Positions 1-12,090 of a DNA stretch of 64,000 bases are shown here, piece by piece; positions within the stretch are counted from its first letter, which is position 1, and each line of letters opens with the position of its first letter. The DNA comes from Gymnorhina tibicen (taxonomy: Eukaryota; Chordata; Aves; Passeriformes; Artamidae), in the NCBI GenBank assembly GCA_013399875.1, contig VXAZ01002491.1:372001-436000 (forward strand). The letters run 5' to 3'. The position numbers and the translations under genes are program-made. The notes below the pieces were generated by a model. That model had not been told where the DNA came from, made no database searches, and saw only the letters and a list, made by a program, of their open reading frames with translations.

Positions 1-3000
1 TCTTTCCAGGTCCTGCCTGTTGAGTCTTGCTAAGATTTCCTATCATCTCTAAAAAGCTTTTCAAGTTATGGAACCCCTACACTTGAGGGAGGTCCACTCT
101 CATTCTTGCATGGTAACACTTTACCCTCCATGCAGTCCTGGTATTTCTATGCGTAAAAATCAAAGTACTCTGTAAAGGTAACAAACTGGTTTTTTTATTA
201 CAATGGAATATTTGAAAACAACAATCCTTTTGCAAACATGTATGGAATCAGGTAGGAATGGCAAAGGGAAAGTTATGTATTCCATCTTTGGAGCTAATTT
301 TAACAAAATGAGCATTCTTGAAACGCAAACTCCTCTGTTTATCACATTTTAAAATGAAATTCAATGCATGTTTCTTCTTGTAATGATTAAAGCTTAAAAA
401 TTACTTGCTATAGCTTTTAATATAATTTGTGAACGTAGTGTAACTTTTGGCAGCTACTGGCACAGAAAACTTTAGCATCAGATCTGAACTTGTACTATTG
501 GTTTGACTGCACTTCTTTGTCAAATATGATATTTGAAAGAAATCTGATTCAAAAGATCAGTGAGTAGAATAATCACTAGCGTAAATATATACTACCCAAC
601 TGATACTCAAACCCAGGTAAGAATCAATTTCTTCTTTGTTCTTCTTTGAATTACGTCTTAAGAAAGCAAGAATAGGAAAAAAATACTATTATTTAGAAGT
701 ATTCCTCCTTTTTTCTAAAAATTAGGTATGCCTTCACAACTATGATGAGCTGTGTTACTTGCAGGAAAACCCCAAATCATTCCATCGCACCGAGTGAAAG
801 TTTGAGGGCTGTCTCAATTTTGAAAGAAACAATACACTCCAAGAAAAGATCACTCTCCTACGCTGGGATTACTGATACTTTATTAGGTTGAGCACTGAAG
901 GTCAACAAAAGAGTACTTACCTGTTTTGGAAAGAGTTTTGGAATAGAAATCAGTCTGTTGCTACGTGACTGGTTTCCAGGCAGCAGTTCCACTCACTTCT
1001 TCGGGGAAAAGACGAGTTCTTCTGTTTCTGCAAATGCTGTTTATATTGAGTAAATCCAAGTATGTTCAACTCAGACAACGTACTGTGAACCATTAATGAA
1101 AAAACGCATTTGCAAAAACCAGAACATAATACACTGACCTCTCTCAACTCCTGTCTGGAGAAAGAGATGCATCATATACACGACAGATTGCTGGCATTAC
1201 ATTTTCTGGCTGTTGACTTGAGACAATGCCAACTTTTATGAAACATACTTGATACATTCCATTTATTTTGTGAATAAACATGAACAGCTTCCTCCGTTTC
1301 TTACCACATTTGAAGGGCTTAGACATATCAAAAGCGACAAGTGTCAATGGAAATACTACAAAAGGGTGAAATTTTCACTGAATACTGATCAACATCCCTC
1401 AAGTACACACGAAGGATGCATTAATAAAATCATTTTTTCTTACAAGTTTTTTGCACTATTTTTATTTGGTCCTGTCTATAAAAAAGTGTCTGTCAATTTA
1501 GCATCTGTTACGACTCACTTAAGGAAGTTCAGAAAAATGAGAGGTAATTTAAAAATTCAGTACAATACGATGAAATCCATTCAGGCTGAATTCAAACCTA
1601 ATTACTTAAATCAAACTTCATTGCCCTGTTTTCACCAGCTCTGAATTGAACAACCTAAATTAAATCAAACTCTTTCTTGATTATTTCTTCAGATAAGAAG
1701 AATAAGTCACTTAGAAAAACAAAGCCCAAAATCCACATTTGTATCTGTTGAATTTTAAAGAATTTAAAGGAAATTATTTTGCTTTTTAACATAATTAGCA
1801 TCCAGTAAAATAAATGAGGAGGCATCAGCTTTCATTAGCTTTAGCTTTCCACTTATGCAAGTCTTTGCTTTGAATAAATGCGGAGAGAAGACACTGAAAA
1901 CTGCATATTGTAAATAAGGGGGGAAAAAGTCAGAAATTGTGCATATTAAGAGCTAGTCTGCTCATTTGCTAAGAACCAAACAATTATGACAACAAATTCT
2001 AACTTAAAAAAAAAACAAACATGTTCTGCAAACTCAATTTCCCTGGAAAAAAATAAAATAGAAGAATGACAAAGAGAAGGAAAAAGGATTAAGAAGAAAC
2101 CAGGGACCAGACCTTACAACACAAGCAACAAAAGGTTAGACAACTGAAAGGGGGTTTTCTTTGTGTGAGAGGATTCAGTCACATCTTTTCCAGTGGGTCT
2201 ATGAGGACAGTATCTCCCAGCAACACTGTCCAGTGCTGCACACATCCTGCAGCTTATGTGATAAAGCAGGACCGCTGTGCACCCCTTCTGATACAAACCG
2301 AAGCTGTGCACGCTCCCAAAAAAAAGACCAAACTCACCTACGAAATTACACAACCCACAGACACATTCAAGAACAACATTCAAGCTGCAAAGTCAATCAC
2401 TCAAGAACTCTGTAAGACAATTTAATTTATGCGTGAAATGTAATTCACTCTTTACCCTATATGGTAGAATATTAATCTTTCCTTACATAATTGCACACAC
2501 TTTCTGCATGGATATCAGGCTGTGAAGAAGCTGTACTGTGTAGCTTCCTCCTACTTCATTGCTTGCACAAGTTGAAAGGTCTATTATCAATACGCTACAG
2601 AGAAGTAAAAAGGCGAAGGAGGATCTCAGTGCTAAAGCTGTTCATTTCTCCGTGCTGAAGGGCTAGGCTCTACCTCTGCCTCTACTAACAGTCCTACCTA
2701 GAGAAGTCAGGGGTGTGAGCTCCTCTGCACATAATGTATCTCCCTCATTTTCTCTGCAGGTGATTTGAGATTTGGGGATATGACTAGTAGAAGAGCTGGA
2801 AGTAAAATGTAACTGACCAATATGCTACAAAGATCACACACCAGGAGAAAGGCACTAACAACCAGTGGCCGCTTTGGCTCTTAACTGCATCTGTGTTTCA
2901 GCTCCTCATTCATAAAATGTGGGGGAAAAAAGCAGCATCTTGCTGCCTTCCACTATGCGTAAAAAGAAATGTCCACTAACGTGCAAATCCTGACTGACAG

Positions 3001-4256
3001 TCACTGGGACAAAACTAAATACTAAGGTTCTGTCACTAAACCAAGTATCAGTAGACCTCCCCGGTTTAATTATACTTCTTATATGGTGTGGGCAAGACTG
3101 TGCCTCAGTTTCTCATTTGTTAAATAGAAAAGTATCTTCCTTCACAGAGCTTTTATGAGGACAAGTACATGCTTGAGATTATGAGGGGCTCTGATACTAT
3201 GGTGATTTAGGATATACTCAAGCATGAAACACGGCCAAGTACACACCATGGAAACTAAATGAATAGCTTAAAAGTTTTCAGGACGAGGAATTTAGCCTGA
3301 AATTTTACCCACATTTTCACCACCTATATGTTCCCTTTGACTTATTTGTAGCATTAAAGAATGCAGAAATAATACCAGAAAGTGGAAAAAAGTCAAATAA
3401 GGCATGTATTGGATGTTTTCTTTGTGCTCATATCTAATACACAGTACTCACTAGGATACAACTCCTACCACTAAGTGTGTGCTGAGCAGACAGACATTAG
3501 CAGAATTTGTGAATGTATATTAAAGTACAAGAGACGATGCCTAAATGACCACCCCATTCCAGTTGGCTGAATCCTTTCACCTGTCATTGGAAGGATTCGT
3601 ACACATTTCTGCTTAATTCTCTCTGAAAATCCAGAGGGGTTGCCCCCCAGCAAATATTACAATTACACCATATAGATACACACAGAATAAAAATTAAGTA
3701 TAGCAAACTACTTGTGCCACTTACAAGACTAACTGGGGAACTAAGGGTCTCTTTTACCAAAAAGTGCTCACACTCAAAAAACCATCGTACTTTGTCAAGA
3801 AAACGTCTCTGTATGACATTTTGGCCACCTCTAGCATCTCCATTAACTCAGTAAGCCTTTTTTATCAAATACACGAATTCCCTGTACAGTCGTATTAAGC
3901 ATTTCCACCTTAGAAAGGCAGTGCTGGACTGGCACAGTCCAGGGACTGCAGACCCTCACCCTCCCACAATGGCAATTGAACTGTTGCGGGCGGAACCAGA
4001 CACTTCTGCAGAACACTGAGTTGTTTAACTCTCCACCAACTCAATCGCAAAGTTCCTGCCTTACACCTTGAGTTTTGCTTCCTCTGCCCATAGATCTGCT
4101 GCCCGCACTCTGTCGGACACGTGGATTTGTTTCCCGTGCCAGTGTCCGACCAGGGGACAGGTGTGCCGACGGGGCGGGCTGAGGGTGGCCTGCGCACCCG
4201 GCACCTCGGCGCGGCCGAGGAGCTGCCGGGGCCCGTCCGCGCCAGCCGCCATTTAC
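1..4256 (-). other. KL: KL intron 1, first 4.3 kb
   Basis: This stretch begins at the KL exon 1 splice donor (GT at 4256-4255 on the minus strand) and runs out of the left edge without a recognisable KL exon 2. The first ~130 bases are still GC rich; the rest is ordinary AT-rich sequence. The longest open frame (1249-1644, plus strand) has no recognisable motif or codon bias. I see no clear repeat element here. Confidence 0.85.
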
Positions 4257-4997
4257 CTGGAGCAGGTGGTGGGCCGCCAGGTAGCCCAGGCGCGGGCCTC
4301 CCCGCACGCCGGGCGGCAGCCGCCCCGTGCCGTAGCCGTGCCAGGCCACCACGTAGGGGTTGTCCATGGTCAGCCAGTAGCGCACCTGCCCGCCGAAGTG
4401 CCGGAAGCACAGCTCGGCGTAGTCGCGGAAGAGCTGGGGCAGGACGGGGCTGGCCCAGCCGCCGAAGGCGTCCTGCAGGGCCTGCGGCAGGTCCCAGTGG
4501 TACAGGGTGACGACGGGCTCGACGCCCAGCTCCCGCAGGCGGGCCAGCAGCCGCCCGTAGTGCGCCAGCCCGGCGGGGTTGGGCGGCGCCGTCCCGTTGG
4601 GCAGCAGCCGGGCCCAGGAGAGCGAGAAGCGGTAGTGCGAGACCCCCAGGCGCCGCAGCCCCTCGACGTCGCGGAACAAGTTGTTGTAGCTGTCGCTGGC
4701 CACGTCGCCGCCCACGGGCCCCGGCGGGGCGGCCCCCGGCGGCGTGGCCGGGCGGTGGGCGAAGGTGTCCCAGACGGACGCGCCCTTGCCGCCCTGGCGC
4801 CAGCCGCCCTCCGTCTGGTAGGCGGCGCTGCCCGCACCCCAGAGGAAGCCGTCGGGGAAGGTGTCGTGGAGGAAGAGCTGGTCCTGCGGGTAGGGCAGCC
4901 GGGCAAAGCGAGACCAGGTGCCCGCGCCCTGCCCCGGCGCCCCCAGCCCCGGCCGCCCCAGCAGCAGCAGCGACAGCAGCAAGACGGCGAGAGCCAT
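4257..4997 (-). CDS. KL: Klotho, coding exon 1 (signal peptide and start of KL1 domain)
   Basis: This is the first coding exon of Klotho, the single-pass membrane co-receptor that pairs with FGF receptors to bind FGF23 in phosphate and vitamin D control; shed ectodomain also circulates. From the ATG at 4997 it encodes 247 residues. A leucine-rich signal peptide (about residues 1-21) is followed by the start of the first glycoside-hydrolase-family-1-like domain, with [36 protein letters not shown] and [11 protein letters not shown] in the family order. The acid/base position of active GH1 enzymes (NEP) reads DNP at about residues 212-214, as in other KL1 domains. The exon ends in phase 0 at CAG|GTAAAT (last exon base 4257), right after a [10 protein letters not shown] block. 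The ATG at 4997 has A at -3 and G at +4. An in-frame ATG at 5054 would add 19 residues. The remaining exons (rest of KL1, KL2, membrane anchor) lie left of the window. Confidence 0.95.
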
Positions 4998-5054
4998 GCT
5001 CCCGGCGGGGCTCCGCGACGGCGGCTCCCGGCTCCCAGCTCCCCGCTGCCCCAT
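4998..5054 (-). other. KL: Possible N-terminal extension or 5' UTR of KL
   Basis: The reading frame is open upstream of the preferred ATG to another ATG at 5054, which also has A at -3 and G at +4. Using it would give a 266-residue exon product in which a polar 19-residue stretch (Arg, Ser, Gly and Pro rich) precedes the hydrophobic signal core. Most secreted proteins start close to the hydrophobic core, so I prefer 4997 and treat this stretch as 5' UTR. The sequence alone does not decide. Confidence 0.5.
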
Positions 5055-5640
5055 TTTATCTCACCTTGCGCCCCCCCGCTCCCGCCCCGGTGGGCACGGC
5101 CATTAATAATTACCTCGGAGCTGCCGCCTGCATCCTTCCCGGCCGGTTCCATCGGGGAGAGCTGCCGCCGGGGGCGGGAGCCAGGGCGTGAGACGGGGCG
5201 GGCGGGGAGGAGAGGGGGAAAGCGGGGCGTGGGCTCCTCGGGGAGCGGTGGACCCTCTCGCCCCCTCAGGGAGCCCGTTTGTAACCCCTACGGCCCCCTG
5301 AGGGCGGAGATGCCAGTCGCGGGCGGCAGGCGGGGTCCCGTAGCCCTTCGCCCGCCCCGCCGGGTGCCCACATCCCGCTGCGACTCCGGTGCCTCCTCGG
5401 AAGCGGGACCCTCGCCGCTGCCCTGCACCCTGTCCTCCGTTTGGAAGAGCCCGCGGAGAGACTCGACGGCGGGATCCGTCCCCTCTGAGGGGCTGAGCGA
5501 AGCCCCCTCCCGTCCCCCGCTGCAGTGCCGCCGTCGGGGAGTCCGTGGGGCAGCGGCCCCTGCGCCGGACGGAGAGGGGGGAGCGATCGCGGGGCCGGGG
5601 GGGAAGGGCGAGGAAATAAAAACGCTTTTCCCTTTACTCA
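5050..5640 (-). promoter_or_regulatory. KL: KL proximal promoter region
   Basis: Sequence upstream of the KL start contains GC-box (Sp1/KLF type) motifs, for example GGGGCGGGAG at 5171-5180 and GGGGCGGGCGGGG at 5195-5207. It also holds two AT-rich islands that stand out from the GC background: 5053-5059 (ATAAAAT on the minus strand) and 5102-5112 (TAATTATTAAT on the minus strand). Either could act as a TATA-like element, about 56-62 and 105-115 bases upstream of the ATG at 4997. Mammalian KL promoters are described as TATA-less and Sp1 driven. Transcription start sites are not visible from sequence. Confidence 0.6.
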
Positions 5641-8600
5641 GTGTTTCCGTCGTGCTACTTTAGCAAGACACGTTGCTAGCAAGACACATCGCACCTGCGA
5701 TCTCTCATATAGCAGCAGTTGCAGAGAAACTCGTCGTCCAAGGACATCATACACTCACTCCTCCTCGCCCGCTCCCCGGGAATTCATGGGCTGTCACCTC
5801 CCAGTAACAACTGTGTTCTTTCCTGGAGTAGGAGGTTGGTATATTTGGTTGCCTGCTGCACACAAAACAAGTTCTAGTTAGAAATGCCTCACGGATCTTT
5901 ACGGAGAGGAAACAAATCCAGCTAAGTTTGATTACTGAGTTAACATTTCGTAACCAACTGAGCAGGCGTGAGGCATAGACTGCTCTTTAAAGGTGGGTCT
6001 CAAACTGCTCTTTGTGTCTCCTTTGGACAGAACAATTCAACCAAGACTGCGAAGCAAGAAACAGCCCAACACATTGCAGAACCTGGTATTCAGTGGTGTG
6101 AACTCTTAACAGGATTTGGGACACCTAAGAATAAAAATACATCTACTAGACAGGCTGTTAGGCACAGAGAGATGTTCCCAGGAGATAAGGCTGTTGTTTA
6201 ACTACAGAATGAAGGCATTCAGATAATTTCATTTTATTTTTAGAAAATAAACGCCCTCAGGGGAAAATAATAGATAATCACTAATCATGAGTCAATGGAT
6301 TTAAATGGCAGTTGTGAACTAATGAACTTTTCCTTTTGTGCACAGGATGGGCTCTCACCTCTCCCAAATGCAGGCAGGGCATTTGCCATGCCTGCTTCTA
6401 GAACTTCCAACTTCCACCTTTTCTGCACTGATCCACATCAGTTTTGGGGATTGTTTTTAAAGAGACAAAAGATGTAGGAGACAGGATTTGAGTTAGTCTT
6501 CCACTATTGGCAATTAATTAATTGCTGTGTTAGGGGAATGGAGGTCTGAACAGTCAAGGGGACCATCAACAGCCCTTCCCTCAAGGAGAAGGTTTGTAGG
6601 GCAGGAACAGGAGGTGGCAGGCACAGAAGCAAGGCTGGACATTGGCTTCCAGGAGTGAGTTTGGGATACAGTCTGACAAGGTGCTGAAATTCAATTACAG
6701 TCTGAGTAAATGACAACTTCAGGTACAACAACAGAAAAAGGTGTTGGCATCACCTGCTAGTTACTTGCAGAAACTGGAGATTAATTGTTAAGTGCACTGG
6801 GGCATTGCTGCAATTGTCCCTGTGCAAGGAGTGGAGAGCCGGGCTCCCATTCAGCTGCAGACCTGATTTCAAGGGAAGCGTAATGTCTTCACTGGATCTC
6901 GCTGACAAAGTATTTTAGAAGTTGGTATGTACAGGCATGTCTCAGAAATACCACCACCTAAAACAGGGTATTAGTGATGGTAAGTCTATTGCCAATATTT
7001 AGGGGGGAAAAAATTCATTGAGTATATAGGGACACAAGAGATTTTGAAATACATCATGGTACATTCTCTTTTCATGTGTTAATTGTTAACTAAAACCTAG
7101 ATCAATCCTATTTGTACTTGGGCAGTACCAATAAGGAGACACTAAACTGAAGCTCCTTCACTAGGAACTTGTTTCTTCCAGAGCCTGTCAACAGTCAAGG
7201 AAAAGAAATGGCCTCATGGTGTTACTCTAAGTCAGACTAGACAAGATCTTTGTCAACTTCTGAAAAAGGCTACATTATCCAAAAACTGTCCAGAAACCCT
7301 ACAGTGTCTGCACTCCTGAAGCAAGAAGCCCATTTTTGTGGGACAAAATCTGACCATAAGTTGGTGGCACAAAGCTGTCACTTCAGCTGTCACTTTACCT
7401 CCATGTCTGTCAGTTGAAAACTTTATTCTTTTTTTCTAATGTGTGTAAATGACAGAAAATGTGCAATGTGGCCTCCAGTTCCATGTGTTGTTTTTGTTTT
7501 CTTTCTTAGAGAGCTTGTTTTCATGTCTTAGGACAACGCAGTCACCAACTGCTCTGAGCCAATATATTTCTTTTCCTAGCGGACAGCCTAACAAACTCTG
7601 TGCAATATTAACCATGCAGAAAGGTCAGCCAAACCCTTGCAGACATCCAGGTCTCCCTCGTTGTTCCTTGAGTTCAAAGTGTGGCTCCATTGTGTCTGTG
7701 TTGCTGAGCAAGCACAGTTTCAGTTCTGCCCCAGGTAAGTAGATCAGGATTTGACTTTCAGCCTCTTTGTACTGGTGATTACTGGATGTTCAACTTTTGA
7801 TAATATGTATAATGTATAGTACTGTGTCATTATAATCTTCCTTCAGGCTGTGCTGAGATTTTCTTTGCTAGGTATGGAGTCAGTGTGTGCAATCAAACTC
7901 GACAGTGTTCTGACTGAGCACTTCTGTTTACATCCCAAAGAGGCTGAATCTTCTGGGATACTTAATTTTAGGTAAAATAGCTCTATTACTGCTTTAGATT
8001 CATTTAACAGCTTTCCCTGAGGTAATATCATTCTTCAATGCAGCAAACCCCTTTATCATTTTAAGATCTACAGAGAAGAGCTAGAAGCTGTATACCAGTA
8101 GCATCTGTGGTGGAACAAGTGACCTCAGTGCCTAAAACTACCATCTCCTGTTTTAATGCCCCTCCTCTGTTCACAAACCTCCTTCCAAATGCATGCAGCC
8201 ATATAGCCAGTTGAAAATAGCCTTGTGTAATAGATCTGCAGTCTCAGCATTTCATCTCAAGACACAAAAGTATTTGCTAACACTTGGAAAAATTGCTTAA
8301 AAATCAGCACCTGATTTAGACTTGAGCATTTTCTCTGCTGCTGCCATCACTGTGCCCATAACTGTGCTACTTCTTTATTCTGTCTGTTAAATGCAAACTG
8401 CTAAGCTGTCAAATTTTACTTCCACTTCCTCATCAATAGCTGTTTCCAGTGAAAAGATGCCCAACAGCATTCTAAATTTACCTTCTTCATCCCTGCCAGA
8501 ACACCACAGACTACAAGGCAAATAAGCTCTTTCTCAGTTTTCTGAGAGAAGAAGTTGCAAGAGCAGTTTTCTTGAAAAAATGCAGCCTTCCATACCTGTT

Positions 8601-11400
8601 CCTTCTTTCTCACATGATCACACTACTTACATGCATTTACTGTGCATTCAGAATTACTTTAGAAACAGCTAGTAACTGATTGTATTGAAATTAGGAACAG
8701 GGTGTTGTCAGGTTCAAAATACACCTGCTGATGTAATAAATGCAGTGCTGTGGAATGCTTGGGAAGATGTTGAATCCTCCTCTCTCTTATCTGCAAGTAC
8801 CAAGTCACTCCCATCTCCACTTTTTTCCAATGCCTTATTCATGGGCACTCTAGTCATCTCCTGCTTCAAATTCTTTTTTTCCCATAAAGAGCTCTGAATT
8901 ACTACTCTTTTATTGTGTGGCAGGATCTAGTGTGAGGTGGGAAATTAGAAACCTAAACTTTAATTGTTTCCTCTTTACACTTTTGTAACTGTGTCTCCAA
9001 GAAGTGGGCAAAACCTAAACATCACTTTGGAGGAAAAGTGGAATTCCAAGTACTTTGACCCTTCCTACTTTTAATGGTAACAGGGAGTAAATTCAAGACA
9101 CACCTAGAAATTTATGTTTTATTCACTTGGGGCACAGATGACAATCCCATTGTAATGTGGGAGGTGACACGTGGTGCCTGGATGCTTCCTCGTGCCTGTG
9201 TGGCAGGAGCTGCAAAGCCTTCCAAGTCTTGCAAACCATCTATCAGGAGAACCCATTTCAAACCTCAAATCATAAAAAGTGATGGGAAAGGGAAGAAATG
9301 TGAAACACCCATCTTGGAATGCCATTTGGAAATCACATCTTGGAAATGCTATCTCTTAACTTTGGGAAGCCACAAACACCTCCCATTATCCAGACAATAA
9401 GATGACAGTTTGTAGATGATCCTCCCTGTCTTCAAAAGTGCCTTCTGAATGGGTGAAAGAAGGGATGGGCAAAGACACAAGAGAAAAGAAGTTGCCTCCC
9501 TCCTAAGAAGGGGATAATGAAGAGGTGGATACGGCCTCATTCTTCCAGTCCTGGGCAGGAGACATGGACTTGTCTGGCAAGAGGAGTTCAGAGCTGAGGG
9601 AGAAGAGAAAGGACAGAAGCGTGCTCTTTGCCAACTCCAGCCATGCAGCTCATGAGCCACAGGCTTCAGTTGGTTTTTAGATGGGAGTGGAACCCTGATT
9701 GCAGCGGCTGAAGAAATAGATGTGTTTCCATAGGGTCTGCTGAGCCTGTGTGAACAAGTCACAGTGGGTGTCCAGGCGAAACAGGGAGTTGCCTAATGAA
9801 TTTTGGCTCTTTTAGGGTAGAAAATTCTGGAAAGCAGAGTGACTGGATCACTCACAGAAGTGAAATAGATTTAACAATTTAGATGAGATCTGGAGGGACT
9901 GGATCTCAACTCCAAGAGTTGCACACCTGTGAAAATTCCAGTCTGTGGTCTCTGATGCAGTATAAAAAGGACCAGAAAGATAATTTCATTCTTCTCACTC
10001 CTGTTTTAATTTCTATTTGTGATACACTGTTATCAATTTGGAACCAATTTCATTCAGTCTCCACAGGATGGCTCAAAAACTTGAATCCTGTGTCTTAGTG
10101 TAGAGCTGACAGCACTCTGGAGACGTGTATGGTGACTTTTCATATACAGTCATCCTATCTCTTCAGTTCAGGCACAGCTGAAGCATTTCCCTTCACTCTT
10201 CAAATTCCGATATTTTAAAACTTCTGCCAAAATGCCACATCTTCTATGAAAAGAAAGATCCACAGGGACTTCAATGAAAAAATAAAAAGCACTACTATTA
10301 AAAAATGAAAATGCAATCCTGAGTTTTACATCTATGAAAGTTAAAATTTTTATGCATTAAATTCAGTGAGGGAAGACTATGTTGTAAAATTGCTTCTATC
10401 ATCATATCTTTAGATCACTTTCTGCAGGTAAATTGATAAGAATTACGCCTGTACTTGCTAAGTCTGTATTTCAATAAGCACTTGAATGACAATGCAGTTC
10501 AGATACTTATTTCTTGTTGGTTTCAGCTCATGAAAATATTGGTCTCATTTACAACAAGGCAAAGACTGGCTCACAAAGAAATAGGATTGGTTTAAAAAAC
10601 TACTGTAGTGTGTTAATTCTTTGTAAGATTTTCTGCCTAAATGACTCTTTTGCAGTTAAGAGTTATATCACATTAAACTGAACTGAGATGAAACTTCGTA
10701 AACTAGTAATTTAAAATATATTGCACTAAGCTGCTGCATCACTAAAGGTACAGGCAACACTGGCTGCAAATGCATAAACATTTTTCAGGGCTACAGTTTA
10801 TATGATGTTCTTTAATAAAGACAACTATTATATTATACAAAATCAATTTCCACTGAAGAGCAGAAACTTGGTCTTGGTTCTGTGTGAAGTGTGCAGTACT
10901 GAAATGTGATTTACAGTCAACTGAGAAGTCGTTTAGTCTTTTAGTGCTGCTTCGTACTAGCATAAATGTACTTGGGAGCCATTTCCAGTTACTCTACCAA
11001 GGCTTTACTCCTGTGTTTCCAAGACTGGCTCAAAACCACCAGGAAGTCAAGACATCTACTACCAAAACATTAAGTATGCACAGTTACCCAGGGTCTGCCT
11101 CTTCAAATGTTGTTGAGGAGTTGAACCAGATTAGGCCAACCAAGACAGAGTATGCTGCAGCCGTCCAGACTTGAAAAGTAGACCTTTCTAATAAAAGAAA
11201 AAAAATACCTTGACAATTATTGCAATGAATTTCACCTCTGAGATATGAAAGCATAGATGTATGGCCAGTAGCCATTTTGCATTAAGCATTTCTTCACAGC
11301 TACTACCCAATGCACCACTTCAATAACTGAAGGTTTGATAATTTCCATAGTAAGTAGGCTTGCAGCAATGAAATTTAAAGTTTGTTCCTGGGTAGCCAAG
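5641..11400. other. Intergenic sequence upstream of KL, no gene seen
   Basis: This is AT-rich sequence with only short open frames lacking motifs or codon bias. The longest (9349-9762, minus strand, 137 codons) resembles no family I know. I identified no repeat family with confidence in this stretch. Confidence 0.6.
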
Positions 11401-11409
11401 TAATGAGAA

Positions 11410-12090
11410 GTTTGTGGTCAGTTCATCACACATGTCTCTGCTGCTTCTTCCTCCTCAGGGAGAGGACTCCTCATGTGCTTTCCCTAATCCAGCGTGGGGT
11501 CCCACCCATGGGAGACAGTCCTCCATGAACTTCTCCAATGTGAATCCTTCCCATGTAGTTCTTCATGAGCTGATCCAACGTGGGTGCCTTCCATGGGGTA
11601 CAATCCTCCAGGAACAGGTTGCTCCACCATGGGTCTCCTGTGGGGTCCTGCCAGGAAACTTGATCTGGATGGGCTCCTCCATGGGCTGCAGGTGGATCTG
11701 TGCTTCCCCATGAACCTCCATGGGCTGCAGGGGCACAGCTGGCCCTCCGCATGGTCTTCACCACAGGCTGCTGGGGAATTTCAGCTCCGGTGCCTGGAGA
11801 ACATTCTCCCTCTCCTTCTCCACTGACCCTGGTGTCTCAACAGAGAAGGCTGTTCCTCTCACATATTCTTAGTCCTCTCTCCAGCTGAAATTGCTCCTCC
11901 ATAGTAACTTTTCTTCTTCTTAAATCTGTCATCCCAGGGGCTCTACATCCATCACTGAAGGGCTTCACTTGGCCAGTGCCAGGTCCGTCTTGGAGCCATC
12001 TGCATTTGCTCTGTTGAACATGTGGGAAGCTTCTGGTAGTTTTCACAGAAACCACCCCTGCTACCAAAACCTTGCCACGAAACCCCAATA
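11410..12090 (-). mobile_element. Avian endogenous-retrovirus-type LTR, minus orientation
   Basis: The minus-strand sequence matches, in order, segments I recognise from LTRs of endogenous retroviruses common in neoavian genomes. There is a stretch with GTGGCAAGGTTTTGGTAGCA near 12060-12083, then the GAAGCTTCCC block, then a series of short GC-rich units around CCATGGGCTGCAGG in the lower coordinates. That motif occurs twice at a 39-base spacing (11676-11692 and 11715-11731), and looser relatives lie around 11500-11630. I cannot place exact ends; the low-coordinate end looks truncated near 11410. Reading the minus strand, the LTR follows the internal-looking sequence at 12100-13519, so it would be the 3' LTR. 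Confidence 0.6.

Larger units (their letters stand above)
4130..5620. promoter_or_regulatory. CpG island over KL promoter and exon 1
   Basis: Base composition changes abruptly to very GC rich with frequent CpG from about 4130 to 5620, and returns to AT-rich sequence on both sides. The island covers the KL exon and about 600 bases upstream of it. It is the only large CpG island in the window, which agrees with there being only one promoter of a conserved gene. Confidence 0.9.

Noticed and set aside
1249..1644. 131-codon plus frame in KL intron 1
   Set aside because: There is no motif, signal peptide or codon bias, and the strand is opposite to KL.
4041..4256. 71-codon open continuation of the KL frame past the donor
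   Set aside because: Similarity to KL stops exactly at CAG|GTAAAT and the continuation is low-complexity Arg, Pro and Ala rich. Intron retention could yield it, but nothing in the sequence supports that.
3910..4410. 166-codon minus frame overlapping the KL exon end
   Set aside because: It is another frame of the KL exon and intron boundary with no similarity to a protein family.
4370..5152. 260-codon minus frame shifted relative to KL
   Set aside because: It is a frame shadow of KL exon 1; the KL frame carries all family motifs.
4068..5663. 531-codon open frame on the plus strand
   Set aside because: It lies antisense to the KL exon inside the CpG island. GC-rich DNA with few stops gives such frames, and its product is a Pro, Ala, Gly, Arg mixture with no domain.
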